DNA from: Monosiga brevicollis MX1
Lineage: Eukaryota; Opisthokonta; Choanoflagellata; Craspedida; Salpingoecidae
Direction of reading: 5' to 3'
NCBI RefSeq assembly: GCF_000002865.3
Contig: NW_001865051.1
Location: forward strand, 56,300-120,299
Length of the DNA: 64,000 bases
The translations under genes were made by a program, and so were the position numbers. Of the stretch, positions 21,739-32,533 are shown in pieces (positions within the stretch are counted from its first letter, which is position 1; the number at the start of each line of letters is the position of its first letter). The notes beneath the pieces are model-generated. The model was not told the origin of the DNA. It saw nothing but the letters and a program-made list of their open reading frames with translations, and did no database searches.

Positions 21739-24210
21739 CTAGAGGGCACCGAGCCAGACGGCCAAGAGGACCACGACCACGCTGAGGGTAATGATGATGC
21801 GGGTCATGTTGCCAAACAAAGCCTGATACACAAACTGAATGATCACGGGGAGATATGAGAAACGCGCTCACGACACGAGCATCATTGTCCCGCAAAGCGC
21901 AAAAGGTACGCAGCAGCCTCACCTGGAAGCCCTTGCCTGCTTGCTGCAGACGCGCAGACACCTTGGTGAGCGTTGCCAGTTGCTCTGGGGTCATGTTGGC
22001 CATTTGTGCTTGCATCTTCTTGGCCTGTTCGGGAGACAGGTTCATGCCCATCTATGCCACACATTCAAGTGAGCGTGATCCGTGCGCACTTCTCCAGTCG
22101 GACACCCCGCTGTAGGGTCAGGCAAACCTGTTTGCTCATTTGTGCCAATTGGTCGGGGTCAATGTTCTTCATCATGTCGGTCATGGACTTGAGCATCTCC
22201 GGGTTATCCATCATTTGACGAGCCTATGCCATGACTCTGGTGAGACCAGAGGCTGATCGGATGGTGGTTCTTGACTGTACAAGTGCCAAAGCATGTCAAA
22301 CAAGAAGAGACTTGCCATTTCCGAGGGATCACCACCCATGCCAGCCAAGGGACTGGCAGCAGAGGGCGCGGCAGCGGCGGCACTAGCAGGAGCTGCGGGG
22401 GCGGACGCGGCCTGTGCAGGGGCCGGCGTAGCAGACATTTTGGCCGCATTTTGCTTTGCCATGCCTGCAAGCGTCTGTGGATCCATCGAGGAGAACATTT
22501 GACGTGCCATGCGGATTTGATCGGCCGACACACCCATCTGCATGACGCACATTATGCGAGAATGAAGGAAGAATGAAGATGGTAAGCGCAGATGGGCGCG
22601 GAAAAAAAAAAAAAAAAGATGATCCCTGCTGGGTCACACCTGTGCAGCTTGTTGCGCCAGATCGTCATCCGATTGATGCGCAAGCATGTCCTTCACCATG
22701 GCAATGTACGACGGGTCCTGTTTGATACAAAGAAAACGTGTGCATAAGATGTGTTGCTGGGCGCGCAATTCAGACGCGACACCAACGAATTGTATGCAAC
22801 CACCGCCTCAAGCTCAACACATATGACACGCGGAGCGGAGACTGGTGTCAGACCTGCATCATGGCCATCATCTCCGGAGTAGGAGTAGGCATCGAGCCCG
22901 GGGCGCCCATGGGTGGCATTTGGGTAGGCGTGGAAGCAGGCTTGGGAGCGGAAGCAGGCTTGGGTGTGCTCTTGGGGGTGGCCGCTGCTGTGGTTGCTTC
23001 TGCTGCTGCCCCCGCCGGGGCCGGTGATGGTTTGCTTTTCTGGACAGCACGGGCAAGAAAGTAATGCCTGGGCATGAGAAGAAAGAAAGAGCAACGCCCC
23101 TGAACGACACAAGGAATCCCACCTGTTGCTCAGGCGTGTCACCAGTATCACCAGCTGCCACCGGATCTTCCTGGGCGCGTGATGATGATGCATCGCGTGT
23201 CTCATCATCCCCAGCCTCAGCTGCAGCAGGCTCAGCCTCTGCAGCATATTTCTAAGCAGGGCGTTTGGTGTCAGAACGCGGCCCATCAGAGGCCGAGGAG
23301 GTGGTGGCACAGCTCGGGCCTACCTTGACGCGTTCATAGGCGCTTTTCAGCGTGCTATCATCTGGAGTCAGGGCCATGGCTGCCTCCATATCGCGCAAGC
23401 TGCAAAACAAAAACCCGCCCAAAAGCGCTACAATGTGACAGGCGCACATGCCCGATGCACCATGTGCAAAACGACCATCGCTTGTACCACCTGTGACAGA
23501 CCTGGCAGCATAATCCTCAAGCAGCTCATATGCCAGCCCTCGACGATAATGGGCCTTCATGTTGGCACCCGCCTTGAGAACCTATTGGTACGGCATCACG
23601 GCCCACAACACACAGACTCAACAACACGCTGCAACATGCCTCTCGAGCAGACCCCAACCCCACCGGGCGAGAGATAGGGTTGCAGACAGACCTGGGAACA
23701 CAGATCAATGGCTTCCTCGGGCTCGCCATTCTTAACTTGGCACAAAGCAGCGTTGAGACGGCATGCCTTGACAATGTCACGGCTGGCAGCCGAGTCTTGA
23801 TCCACAAGACCAGCAATGGCACGGCGGTAGCACTTGAGGGCCTCGTGATAACGACCGGCGCGAAAGTGCGTGTTGCCTTCCTCCTTCTGACGCGTGGCAT
23901 TCGCTTCCCCAGGACTCTGGGCAGGTGCAGCACTGGCACTGCTGGCACTAGCACGCTGGGCATGGGCCGCCGCCATGTTGGACGCCTGTTCCAGCTGCTC
24001 GGGCGACATGCCATTCATTTGCGCCTGCGCTCGCTTGATGTCGTCCACGTTGAGGTTGGCTTGGCCTGTCATGCGAGACATGTTGGCAATCGTGGCGGGG
24101 TCCATGCTCGCCATCTGCTGCATCATGGCCTGCCGCTGCGCCGGCGACATGGATGCCATCATCCGCTGCGCCTGCGCTATCATCTGCGGGTTCATCATAC
24201 TCGGATCCAT
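21739..24210 (-). CDS. Tail-anchored TPR co-chaperone-like protein, OEP61/TPR7 type
   Basis: Multi-exon gene from ATG 24210 to stop 21739-21741. The N-terminus is Met/Gln-rich (MDPSMMNPQMIAQAQRMM) with NMSRMTG and MSPEQLEQA segments, exactly the style of plant OEP61/TPR7. A TPR region follows (KEEGNTHFRAGRYHEALKCY, then KAHYRRGLAYELLEDY and LRDMEAAMALTPDD), about residues 100-230. Next come an Ala/Pro-rich linker and further Met-rich STI1-like segments (MGVSADQIRMARQMFSSM, MMDNPEMLKSMTDMM, MTPEQLATLTKVSARL). The final exon encodes a hydrophobic tail (TRIIITLSVVVVLLAVWLG), a C-terminal tail anchor. Plant members sit on the ER or plastid envelope and receive Hsp70/Hsp90-bound precursors. An ER receptor role here is inference. 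The start codon is preceded by A-rich intergenic DNA. Confidence 0.8.
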
Positions 24211-24646
24211 TCTACCGATGTCGATGATCCAAAAAAAATTTAAAAAAAAAAAAAAAAAAAATACGAGGCGACAACGTGTGCACATGCGTAACGCACTCGC
24301 CCTCATCTCTGATTTCCCTCTGTCCTTATGCTTAAGACACAAACGCGCAGACACCTCCTCTCTACCTCAGGAATTTGTCTGACATACAGTTGGTAATTGT
24401 GTCGTCCTGAATCGGATTCGGGAGATGAGCTGCCAGCCCGAGTACGAGTCCTGCGCGCCCGCGTTTCGATGGCCCAACGATGGCCCAGCGATGGTCTAAC
24501 GATGGACCAGAGATGGAACAACGATGGACCAACGGTGGTCTAACGATGGGCTAACGATAACCCAACAATGGATGAGGCTTTTGGTGTCCATGTGGCAGAC
24601 AGGGTCAAGGGGCATGGGAGCGCTTGGCTGGTTTTACTGATCAAAG
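24211..24646. promoter_or_regulatory. Short divergent promoter with an 11-bp minisatellite
   Basis: Only about 436 bases separate two oppositely transcribed genes, so a shared promoter is likely. A poly-A run (24241-24260) lies near the TPR gene start. About nine to ten degenerate copies of AACGATGGNCC fill about 24465-24572, next to the GNB1L side. Confidence 0.55.
24465..24572. repeat. 11-bp minisatellite, consensus AACGATGGNCC
   Basis: Copies read AACGATGGCCC, AGCGATGGTCT, AACGATGGACC, AGAGATGGAAC and so on at a strict 11-base period. Copy-to-copy drift is mostly in the last three bases, which suggests an old array or one under constraint for the AACGATGG core. Confidence 0.85.
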
Positions 24647-26411
24647 TTGTCTGGGTCTCTCGGTTCAAGCAGATATGTTTTGCGGGGCATGCCCGCTGGG
24701 GTGACATCCATGGATGCTCGAGCGACTTGGATCCTTTATGGGTACGTCCTTGGCCGCGTGTGGCTCCTCACAGTATCATCTCTGGCATTGTTTTGTTGTT
24801 GCAGCCACGATCAAGGCATTCGCAATTTCAGCTGGCACAGTCCGCTACGCTGGCCTGCTTGCTCATCTTGCTGTGTAGCACGCTCAAGGGCACGGTAGGC
24901 TTGTGGAGCACGTTGTCTCGGCGTCAGCTTCTGCAGTACGAAGCCCACGATGGTGCGCCTGTCAACAGCGTGCAGCTACACATTGGCGAGGCATCCGCTG
25001 TCGAGTCTGACCACTTGCTGCTGCTGAGCTTTGGTCGCGACGGTGCATTGCATGTTGCCCAAACTTCAAGTAGCGCACCGACGGAAGCACAACCCATCCT
25101 GCATGTGGGCCTCGGTACTTCTTCACTGGCCATGGCCGCCCTCTTCTGCCAACCCGACGCAACCAAGCGTCCAGGCTTTTTCTTCCATGTTCCGGGACCG
25201 GAGCCTGAGCTCCTGACAACCGGGGCTGTCGTGTTACCTGACGGGGATGACGACGCCCCTTACGTCGCCCGCCCAGCGGCAGTCTATGCGGCCGATAAGT
25301 TTCAGCACGAGAACAAAAAGTTTGGTCTGATCACAGGCCTGCATGTGGTTGAAGGTCAGCCACGTAGCATGCCTTTGCAAGCCGCCGGGACCTGAGATAT
25401 GACTTCCTTGCATCCCATTTCTGAGCGATTGCCTTTTTCTTGCTCTGGCAGATGTGCTCTTCACCGGACACGAGAGCGGCCATGTACTTTGCTGGCAGCT
25501 GCCCACTTTTGCGCATGCTTGCAGTGCCACGACACCAAAGCACATTACCGGTACTGACTAGCTCTTGTCGTGCTGCCAATGCGCGTGTTGATGAGCATGA
25601 ATGACCGTTCTTGTCGGTCCAACTCATGACCTTGTCATGACCATCTTCTGGTTGTGCGGCCTTGCGCATCGACTTTTAGACGCAACTTGCGAGGTCAAAA
25701 TTCCCAATGTGGAAACGGCCATTGCTATTGCCAGTCAACCAGGCACTGCCCAGGGCCAGGACCGTGTGCTTGCCGTTGCTGGAGCCGGTACTTGGTGGGT
25801 TTGCGTGGTGTAGGCCGGGCGGATCAGCTCAAGGGGAACCACTTTGCATGCTTTAATCAGATGCCTGTCCACCCACTCCTTCTTTCCTTGTTCAACACCT
25901 CTGGCTTTGCACCTCACAAGCATTGTGGTGGACCATTCTGTTCGGGAGCAGCATCGTCCGAGTACGCTACAGCGACAGAGCCCTGACGGTGGAGCGGTCC
26001 ATTGAACTGGGTGCCTTTGGTGTCAACAGTTTGGCGTACGATTATAGCGAGCACCTGTCCTGTCGTTGTGACTTCCACATGCTTTCTACGGGCTACCGAC
26101 TTACCGAGGTGAATCGGACCGGGTAGATTCCGGGATGATGGCAAGCTGCTGGCAGCGGCCTCGTGGGTGCGCGGCCAATTCTTTTTAGTATCCTGGAAAT
26201 CGGTGGGTGGATGGCCGCATCGTGAACTTTTCCACGTGGGTTGACGACGGCCAGCTCACAAGCACGGCGACGGATGCCTTAGGGTCGTGTGTTGGGCGCA
26301 CTGTCAGCACATGTGGACGCGATTCAGTGCTTATGTTTTTGCCAGGACCGCCTTGTTGCTGGTGGAAAAGACGGCCGCATCAGTGTCTGGCAACCTTACC
26401 CTAGAGCTTGA
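24647..26411 (+). CDS. GNB1L: GNB1L/ASA1-like WD40 protein
   Basis: WD40 protein of the GNB1L (animals) / Asa1 (yeast) family, a factor in maturation of PIKK kinases through the TTT/ASTRA pathway. The first recognisable exon contains RYVLRGMPAGVTSMDA, equivalent to the FVLRG start of human GNB1L, and ends at 24741. It joins exon 2 at 24879 as WILYGTLKGTVGLWSTLSRR. Later exons give VLFTGHESGHVLCWQLP near 25455, CEVKIPNVETAIAIASQPG near 25690, RDDGKLLAAASW near 26130, DGRIVNFSTW and finally DRLVAGGKDGRISVWQPYPR, which mirrors the human ending. Stop is 26409-26411. The start is not settled: no ATG precedes the VLRG motif in this exon, and an acceptor-like AG at 24645-24646 suggests an upstream first exon. 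Confidence 0.8.
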
Positions 26412-26735
26412 GAACTTTTAACAGTGTGGCTGCGCCACCCAACCCTTCCTTTCCTTCTACGCTCGAGCGCATCAATAGATCCGATTGCCGTGCCAAGCAC
26501 CCCAGCACACGGTCACATGCTTTCACAAACCGTTCTTTTGACACATTGACTTAGAGGAGCCCTTGTGTGATGCTTTGCGTTGAAATGAATTATGATTTTA
26601 GCTCAGATAATCACCGGCAAGCAACGACGAGACACAAGGGACACGGTTCGCGACGCACAGCGTCCATTAGCAACAGGCCAGACGGATGGAGCCGGCCTTT
26701 TCCGAGGCGCAGCAAAAGTGCCGGGGGCAGTTTTC
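26412..26735. other. Convergent intergenic region
   Basis: 324 bases between the GNB1L stop and the SKI7-like stop. No GTPase-like coding sequence lies here, which matters for the interpretation of the SKI7-like gene. Confidence 0.55.
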
Positions 26736-27557
26736 TCAGGCAGTTTTGAGACCGGCATGTTGTCGCGCTTGCAGCAGGGCGGCATCGGGTGAAAGGGTGC
26801 TGAAATCAAAGGGCTTGATATCAGACTCTTCCGGCGCAAGCGTACCTGTCCACCAACCTCGGTGAAGCTGTAGCTCGGAGGACTGTGCCCTTGGCCAGGG
26901 TTGCCAGCCGCCAAAGCTAAAAGCATCCGCGGCGCATCGCCGGAGCGTACGTCCGCAGAGGGAGAGGGGATCAGGTACGGGGACCGTTTTGGGGGCGTCG
27001 ATAGTGAGGGGCGGCAGAGGCGTGACCAGATCGGGCTTGTCCTGCGTTGGTTCGGATGGCGTGGACACCGAGGTAGGGTCTGGCACCATTGCCGCACTGG
27101 TCTTGGGCTGGGTAGTTGGTGTCCATGAGAAGCTGGTCAGAGAGACTGGGGCTGGCGTCGGGTCGGTGTTGGTGGTAGTTGTTGGCGGGGTGGCCGCCTC
27201 TGATCGCGCGGTTAAAAGGCTTGCCAAGGAGCCTTGCGTCGATGCTCCTGTCGATGCAGGTGCTGCCGCAGATGTGGCCTGTCTCTGAGCCAGCAGACTC
27301 GTCAGCGAACTTTGAGGTGCGGGCGTGGCAGCCGAGGCCGAGTTGCGATTCGCCAGCAGACCCGCCAGCGAGCCCTGGGGAGCAGATTGTGCCGGGGTGG
27401 GCTTGGCAGCCGAGGCCGAGTTGCGATTTGCCAGCAGCGCTGCTAGCGAGCCCGCACCAGCCTGCGATGATGTCGCTGACGATGCAGCATCCGCCTCTTT
27501 CCCTTTTCGCGCTGCCATCAAAGCCGCCAGTGAGCTGCCACCACCACCTTTGTCCAT
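26736..27557 (-). CDS. SKI7-like protein: SLAxLL repeats plus an HBS1/SKI7-type motif, no GTPase domain
   Basis: Open frame of 273 residues from ATG 27557. It begins MDKGGGGSSLAALMAARKG and repeats the pattern S-L-(A/T)-x-L-(L/M)-A-x-R five times in the first 125 residues (SLAALLANRNSAS, SLAGLLANRNSAS, SLTSLLAQRQATS, SLASLLTARS). A disordered Thr/Pro-rich linker follows. The last 25 residues carry PFDFSTLSPDAALLQAR, resembling the PFxFDxPSPDD motif of HBS1/SKI7 proteins that contacts the exosome. In vertebrates a short HBS1L splice form lacking the GTPase domain bridges the SKI complex and the exosome. Here no GTPase domain can follow because the gene ends 324 bases from its convergent neighbour. 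Function is inference from motifs. A small intron in the region around 26880-26980 (residues 190-225) cannot be excluded. Confidence 0.55.
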   Translation of the reverse strand: MDKGGGGSSLAALMAARKGKEADAASSATSSQAGAGSLAALLANRNSASAAKPTPAQSAPQGSLAGLLANRNSASAATPAPQSSLTSLLAQRQATSAAAPASTGASTQGSLASLLTARSEAATPPTTTTNTDPTPAPVSLTSFSWTPTTQPKTSAAMVPDPTSVSTPSEPTQDKPDLVTPLPPLTIDAPKTVPVPDPLSLCGRTLRRCAADAFSFGGWQPWPRAQSSELQLHRGWWTGTLAPEESDIKPFDFSTLSPDAALLQARQHAGLKTA

Positions 27558-28108
27558 CTTGGCACCTTGGCACTGCGTAGTAGCAAATCGTGAGAGGGTA
27601 TAACAACAACTGGAACCAAAGAGCCAGAGCCAGAGCCAGAGCCAGAGACAAATCCAGTCATGAACCCAGAGGCAGGGTCAGAAGGTCAGAAGCTGGCGCG
27701 TTCAAGTTAAGCACCAAAAAAAAAAAAGGAAAAAAAAAAAAAAAATGAGAGAGAAAAAAAAAAAAAAAAAGAGAGGGAAAGGTTTCAAAATCGTCACTGT
27801 CTTCGTCAGTTCATCACGCAATGTCAGCATTTCCTGCGCATGACGAGGTGAGCGAGTCAGAGAGAGAGAGAGAGATGATGCGGACCATGTGTGTGTGTGT
27901 GTGTGTGTGTGGACATGTGGCTGCCCGCCAATGGCTGGCTGGCTGGCTGGCTGCTTCCCGTGTGGGCTTTCGGTCTTGACTGCCATGGGGTTGGACATGC
28001 TGCTTGATAAGGATGAAGGCCGGTGGGTCTGATTGTGTTGCGTTGTGCTGGCTTGTGCGTATTGTTGGCTGCTGTAGGTAGATTTCTGGGTCGGAACAAT
28101 TTATCGCC
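27558..28108. promoter_or_regulatory. Divergent promoter region with several simple repeats
   Basis: 550 bases between the SKI7-like gene (-) and the aminotransferase-TtcA gene (+). Contents: an AGAGCC repeat near 27620, poly-A runs (27716-27770), (GA)n near 27857, (GT)n near 27890-27910 and a GGCT tetranucleotide array near 27930-27952. Confidence 0.55.
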
Positions 28109-31100
28109 ATGGCCGCGGTGAAGCAATGGTCCAATCTGCCGGCGGCAGCCCCGGGCCAGGGCGAGCCCTTGGCCGCGCACGCAGAATTTGAGGACCTCTG
28201 TACTATGATTGAGGAACAAACGTAGGTTTTGCCGCCAGGAACAAGCTGACGGCTGCTCGCTGGGTTGCTGCTCGATTTTCCTATGCTGATCACCAGCCTT
28301 ACCCGCGTGGCTCAATGTCGACACGTTCCCTCCAGGTATGGTCATACGGCGCTGGTGCAAACTCCTTATGGCACCCGTCCACTGGTGTACGCCGACTCGA
28401 CGGCTTCGGGCCGGAGCCTTGAAGCCATCGAGGGTTATCTGCAGAGCCACGTCATGCCCATGTACAGCAACACCCATACCACCTCCTCCGCCTGTGGCTT
28501 GCAAACCATGCAACTCGTGGAAGAAGCGCGTCAAATCATCAAGGACGCCCTTCGTGCCACAGATGAAGGTGCGCATCAGCTCTTGTTCGTGCACCTGCGT
28601 TTTTTGGAGCGACACCATCTTTACCCTTCCCTTCTCGGGGGGCCTTTTGCTCCTGCTCCGCCAACCCAATTTTGCATACGTGCTGACTTACTCGTTCACA
28701 CGCAGATGCCGTCATCTTCGCGGGCAGCGGGTCCACCGGTGCCATTAAAAAGTGCGCTGAAATTTTGGGCCTGGGTCTCTTTGCCACCAGCGCGCAAGGC
28801 CAGTACCTCTGTACCTTCCCTGGCTGTCATCGTCGTTTTCATGACGAAGCTGCTGTCACGGTGCGTTCCACGCCGTCGCGCTACAAGCACAAGTAATGTC
28901 TCTGGCCTTTTCAGTTGTCCGGAAACGTCCTTTGGTTTCTTCTCCCATCTCCCATCTCCCATCTCCCATCTCCCATCTCCCATCTCCCATCTCCCATCTC
29001 CCATCTCCCTTCTCCCATCTCCCATCTCCCATCTCCCATCTCCCATCACCGCCTGTTGCCCAATGTTGCCGCCTCACCAATCTGCCTGTCTCAACCCCCA
29101 AAGCTCCATGCTCGCACGCACGGTGATGGTGATTTTGCAGCGCGCAGCTGGCGCAAGGCGCATGGTGAAACCAATGCCGACCGAATCCAGCGCCAGACGC
29201 AGCCCCTTGTCCTGGTGGGCCCCATGGAGCACCATAGCAACTATTGCATCTGGAAGGAGAGTGGTGCACAGGTTCTTGAGGTGCCTCCGGGCCCTGATCA
29301 CCGCATCGACGCCGCCATCTTGGCTCAGCTCTTGGCCCAGCACGCCCCGCACCGTACCGTGGTGGCCGCCTTTAGCGCTGCGTCTAACGTGACTGGTCTC
29401 GAAGAAGACGTCTCGGCCATTACGCGTCTTGTCCACCAACACCATGCCATCGCTGTCTGGGACTGCGCTGCAAGTGCCCCCCACGCCCGGGTGGATCTCA
29501 ATCCGACAGACCCTGCCAGCCGACCCGACGCGGTTTTTATCAGCCCCCACAAATTTCCTGGTGGCCCCGACACACCAGGGCTTCTCTGCATCAAGAAGAA
29601 GCTGCTTTCCAATGCGGTGCCCTCCACCCCAGCCGGAGGCACTGTCTTTTACGTCTCTGGACATCAGCATCGGTGCGAAGCAAGCACTGGCTTTGTTTCG
29701 GGCCCTCTGTGGACGCTCGCACATTCATGCACGCCTTGGCACCCAAGTGACTCACTCTGGACCTTGTTGTAGGTACATGGAAAACTCGGAAGAGCGCGAG
29801 GAGGGGGGCACCCCCAATATTCTAGGCAACATTCGTTGCGGCCTCGTGTTTCGCCTACAAAAGGCGCTCGGCGTTGAGCGCATCGCGGCCCGTGAACAGG
29901 CGATGATGAGCACCATCATGAACCGTCTGGCTGCCGTGCCCAACCTGTGCGTGGCAGGCGGCGACACGCCTCAGCGTCTCCCGGTACGTGGTGGTTGTTT
30001 GGGACTGAGGGCCATCGCCAGGCATCAACTGCCGTGGTGCAGGGATTGCGCTTGCTGCTGGCATCTGATGGAAGCGGACGTGTCATGCAGATCCTCTCCT
30101 TTGGCATTCGCCATCCTCGCGATCATGGGCGCTTTCTGCACTGGAACTTCGCTTCGGCGTTACTCAACGACCTCTTTGGTGTTCAAGCCCGAGGCGGGTA
30201 CGATTCGCCCCACAGGACCGTGTTACCCATCACGCGTTTGCCTTTGCTCTTGTTCGTGCTCTGATCACCCGATGCTGTTGCCACATGGTCTCGCTTGGAC
30301 AGCTGCCTCTGCGCCGGTCCATATGCACACCGCCTGCTGGGTATTAGCCCCGAGGATGCGGTGCAGCTTGAGAATGCGCTTTTGGACAAGCGCGAAGTTT
30401 TGCGTCCTGGCTTTGTTCGCGTGTCCTTTTCCTTTCACTGGCCCGAGGCCAAGTTGGACTACGTACTGCAAGCCATCGAGTTTGTGGCACGACACGGCTA
30501 CCTCTTCTTGGATGACTACCTCTTTTATGTGGATACTGGTACGTGTGCTTCTCCATGAAGGCCTGCAGCGCTGCCGGCCACTGACGCGGCCCATGTTTGA
30601 TATCTAGGAGAGTATCGCCACCGCGCCTTCCGCAACAAAAGTCCACATCGCATGTGGCTCAGCGAGGCTGTATTCGGGAGCGCCGGCTTGAGTGCGCCCG
30701 TTCCACCACATGCTAGAGTAGAAGCCAAGTCCCTTTCAACGCCTCAAGAAGCCTTGGCGGCCGCACAGCAACTGGCCCAAGAGCGCCAGGTGTGTCAACG
30801 TAGCGGTGTAGTCTACCTTTATCTCGACCTTGCTTGACTTCATGCGGGGTGTCACATGTCTCACTCAATGCCACCGCACTGATGCTTTGTCTAGACGGCA
30901 ACGAACAGCACGGCCACGGATGCCGAGGCAATTTTGGGTTTGCCCGAGGGCCTTCGTCGTCTTGTCTGGTTCCAGGCGCAGGTATCACCGGCCGCCAGTC
31001 TCTCGAGTCGAACTGCAGGCCAGGCGGGAACCGGGGACAAGTCTTTGCAGTTGTTGGCGGATGCTGCTCCTCTCGATGCGGCGGCCTGGAATCAATCCAC

Positions 31101-32533
31101 AGCGCCGCTTTCTGAACCAACCGAGGCGAATCTGGACGCCGCGCCAGAAGCTGCGGCAGCACTGGATGGCGAGGATGGCCCGGTGCTAGCTTGCCCACTA
31201 GTTTTGATGCGCGGTCGCTTAGCGCCGCCTCCTTCGGCATTGCCACTTCCTGCTGAAGAGGATGAGGGCGAAGAGAACGACGAGGACGATGGTGACGCCG
31301 ATGAGCCCACGCACGCGACCATGTCACAGGCCGGGGGCAACATGGCGGGGACTGAGACTGCGGATGACGTGCTCTTTGACACGTCTGCGTTGGGCGGCGA
31401 GTCGGACGGAGAGGAAGAGGAGGCCGCGCCTGCTGCCGGCCCCACCTTCCATCGTCTGGCGTTGAAACCCAAGGTTCCGAAGAGCCTGCTGCGCACGGTG
31501 GGTGAAGCCATTCGCGACTACGACATGATTCAGGAGGGCGACCGAATCCTAGTGGGCTTGTCTGGTGGCAAAGATAGTTTGAGTTTGCTGCATTGCCTGT
31601 TGGCGCTGCAACGCAAGGCACCCGTGCGCTTTGAGGTGGGCGCGGTGACCATGAACCCCAATTTCCCGGGGTTTGACCCGCGCCCCTTGATCCCGTACCT
31701 AAAGGCCTTGGGGGTGCCTTATTTTTTCGAGTCACAAGATCTGCTAGCGCAAGCCCAGGACACGCAGCCCAGCTCCATCTGTTCATGGTGCGCGCGGATG
31801 AAGCGTAAGTCAAATCTCTGTCGCCGGTAACTATGCTGCTTGGAAGAGGGAGGGGTGTTTGGATTGTTTCGGGTTGGGCTTCAACGTGCTGTCACATGCT
31901 TATGTGGCTTGGGACCATGGCGCTGGTGTGCAGGGGGAATTCTGTATTCGTGCTTGCGTCGCGAGGGGTACAATGTTTTGGCATTGGGCCAGCACCTGGA
32001 TGACTTGGCCGAATCCTTTGTCATGAGCAGCTTCCACAATGGGCGCCTGCGGACCATGAAGGCCCACTACTGCAACGGAAAGGGGGATGTGCGCATCATT
32101 CGCCCCCTGGTGTACACGCGTGAGCGACAAACACGCACCTTTGCAGCCGAGTCCCACCTGCCCGTGATTCAAGACAATTGCCCAGCCTGCTTTGAGGAAC
32201 CCAAGGAGCGATACCGGGTCAAGACCCTCCTCGCCAACCAGGTGATTGCCACTTGCATTTGGGATCGCTTCGCCGCCGCTCTGTCCTGTCCTGGGGTGCA
32301 ACCTTTCTCAATCCACGACATTGTGGGCAATTCTGACCGCATTGGTTTGTTATTAGGAGCACCTGTACCCAAGTCTGTTCCGAATCCTGCTGCGTAGCAT
32401 GCGACCATTGATGCGGGACCACACGCTACCAGCCTGCGTGAGCGCCAGCAAGCTGGAGGAGATCAACGCGCGGGATGGGGAGCTCGTCTACCATGGACAG
32501 CGGCCGACCGAAGAAGAAGAGGGGGATGAATGA
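28109..32533 (+). CDS. Fusion of a class V aminotransferase/cysteine desulfurase-like domain and a TtcA-type PP-loop tRNA thiolation domain
   Basis: Eleven exons (28109-28221, 28336-28568, 28706-28892, 29148-29672, 29773-29983, 30091-30197, 30303-30538, 30608-30789, 30895-31804, 31934-32241, 32357-32533) join in frame to about 1062 residues. Residues 40-530 are a PLP class V fold: YADSTASGRS, FAGSGSTGAIKK, GPMEHHSN, the PLP-lysine segment SPHKFPGG (near residue 313) and GGCLCAGPYAHRLLG (near 460), a likely active-site cysteine loop. A Ser/Ala/acidic linker spans about 600-790. The C-terminal part has the ATP-binding LSGGKDSLSLLH (near 820), PGFDPRPLIPYL, CSWCARMKRGILY and NCPAC, the cysteines expected for the iron-sulfur site of TtcA, which makes 2-thiocytidine in bacterial tRNA. 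TtcA normally receives sulfur from a separate cysteine desulfurase, so donor and acceptor appear joined here. Exon 9 starts in phase and holds no internal start before the PP-loop, supporting one gene. Confidence 0.85.
28940..29047. repeat. (CTCCCAT)n heptamer array in intron 3 of the fusion gene
   Basis: About fifteen near-perfect copies of CTCCCAT, with one CCCTTCT variant. The minus strand reads (GGGAGAT)n, with regularly spaced G triplets able to form quadruplexes. It lies wholly inside an intron. Confidence 0.92.

Noticed and set aside
28940-29047. Heptamer array as an interstitial telomere repeat
   Set aside because: The unit GGGAGAT differs from TTAGGG-type telomere repeats, and the array lies wholly inside an intron.
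30713-31813. 366-codon minus-strand frame opposite the fusion gene
   Set aside because: Antisense shadow of the acidic linker and PP-loop exon; the plus frame has SGGKDS and the cysteine motifs.
28109-32533. Two adjacent independent genes instead of a fusion
   Set aside because: Exons 7, 8 and 9 join in phase through clean GT-AG borders, and no ATG with suitable context precedes the PP-loop domain as a separate start. Kept as the main alternative to test.
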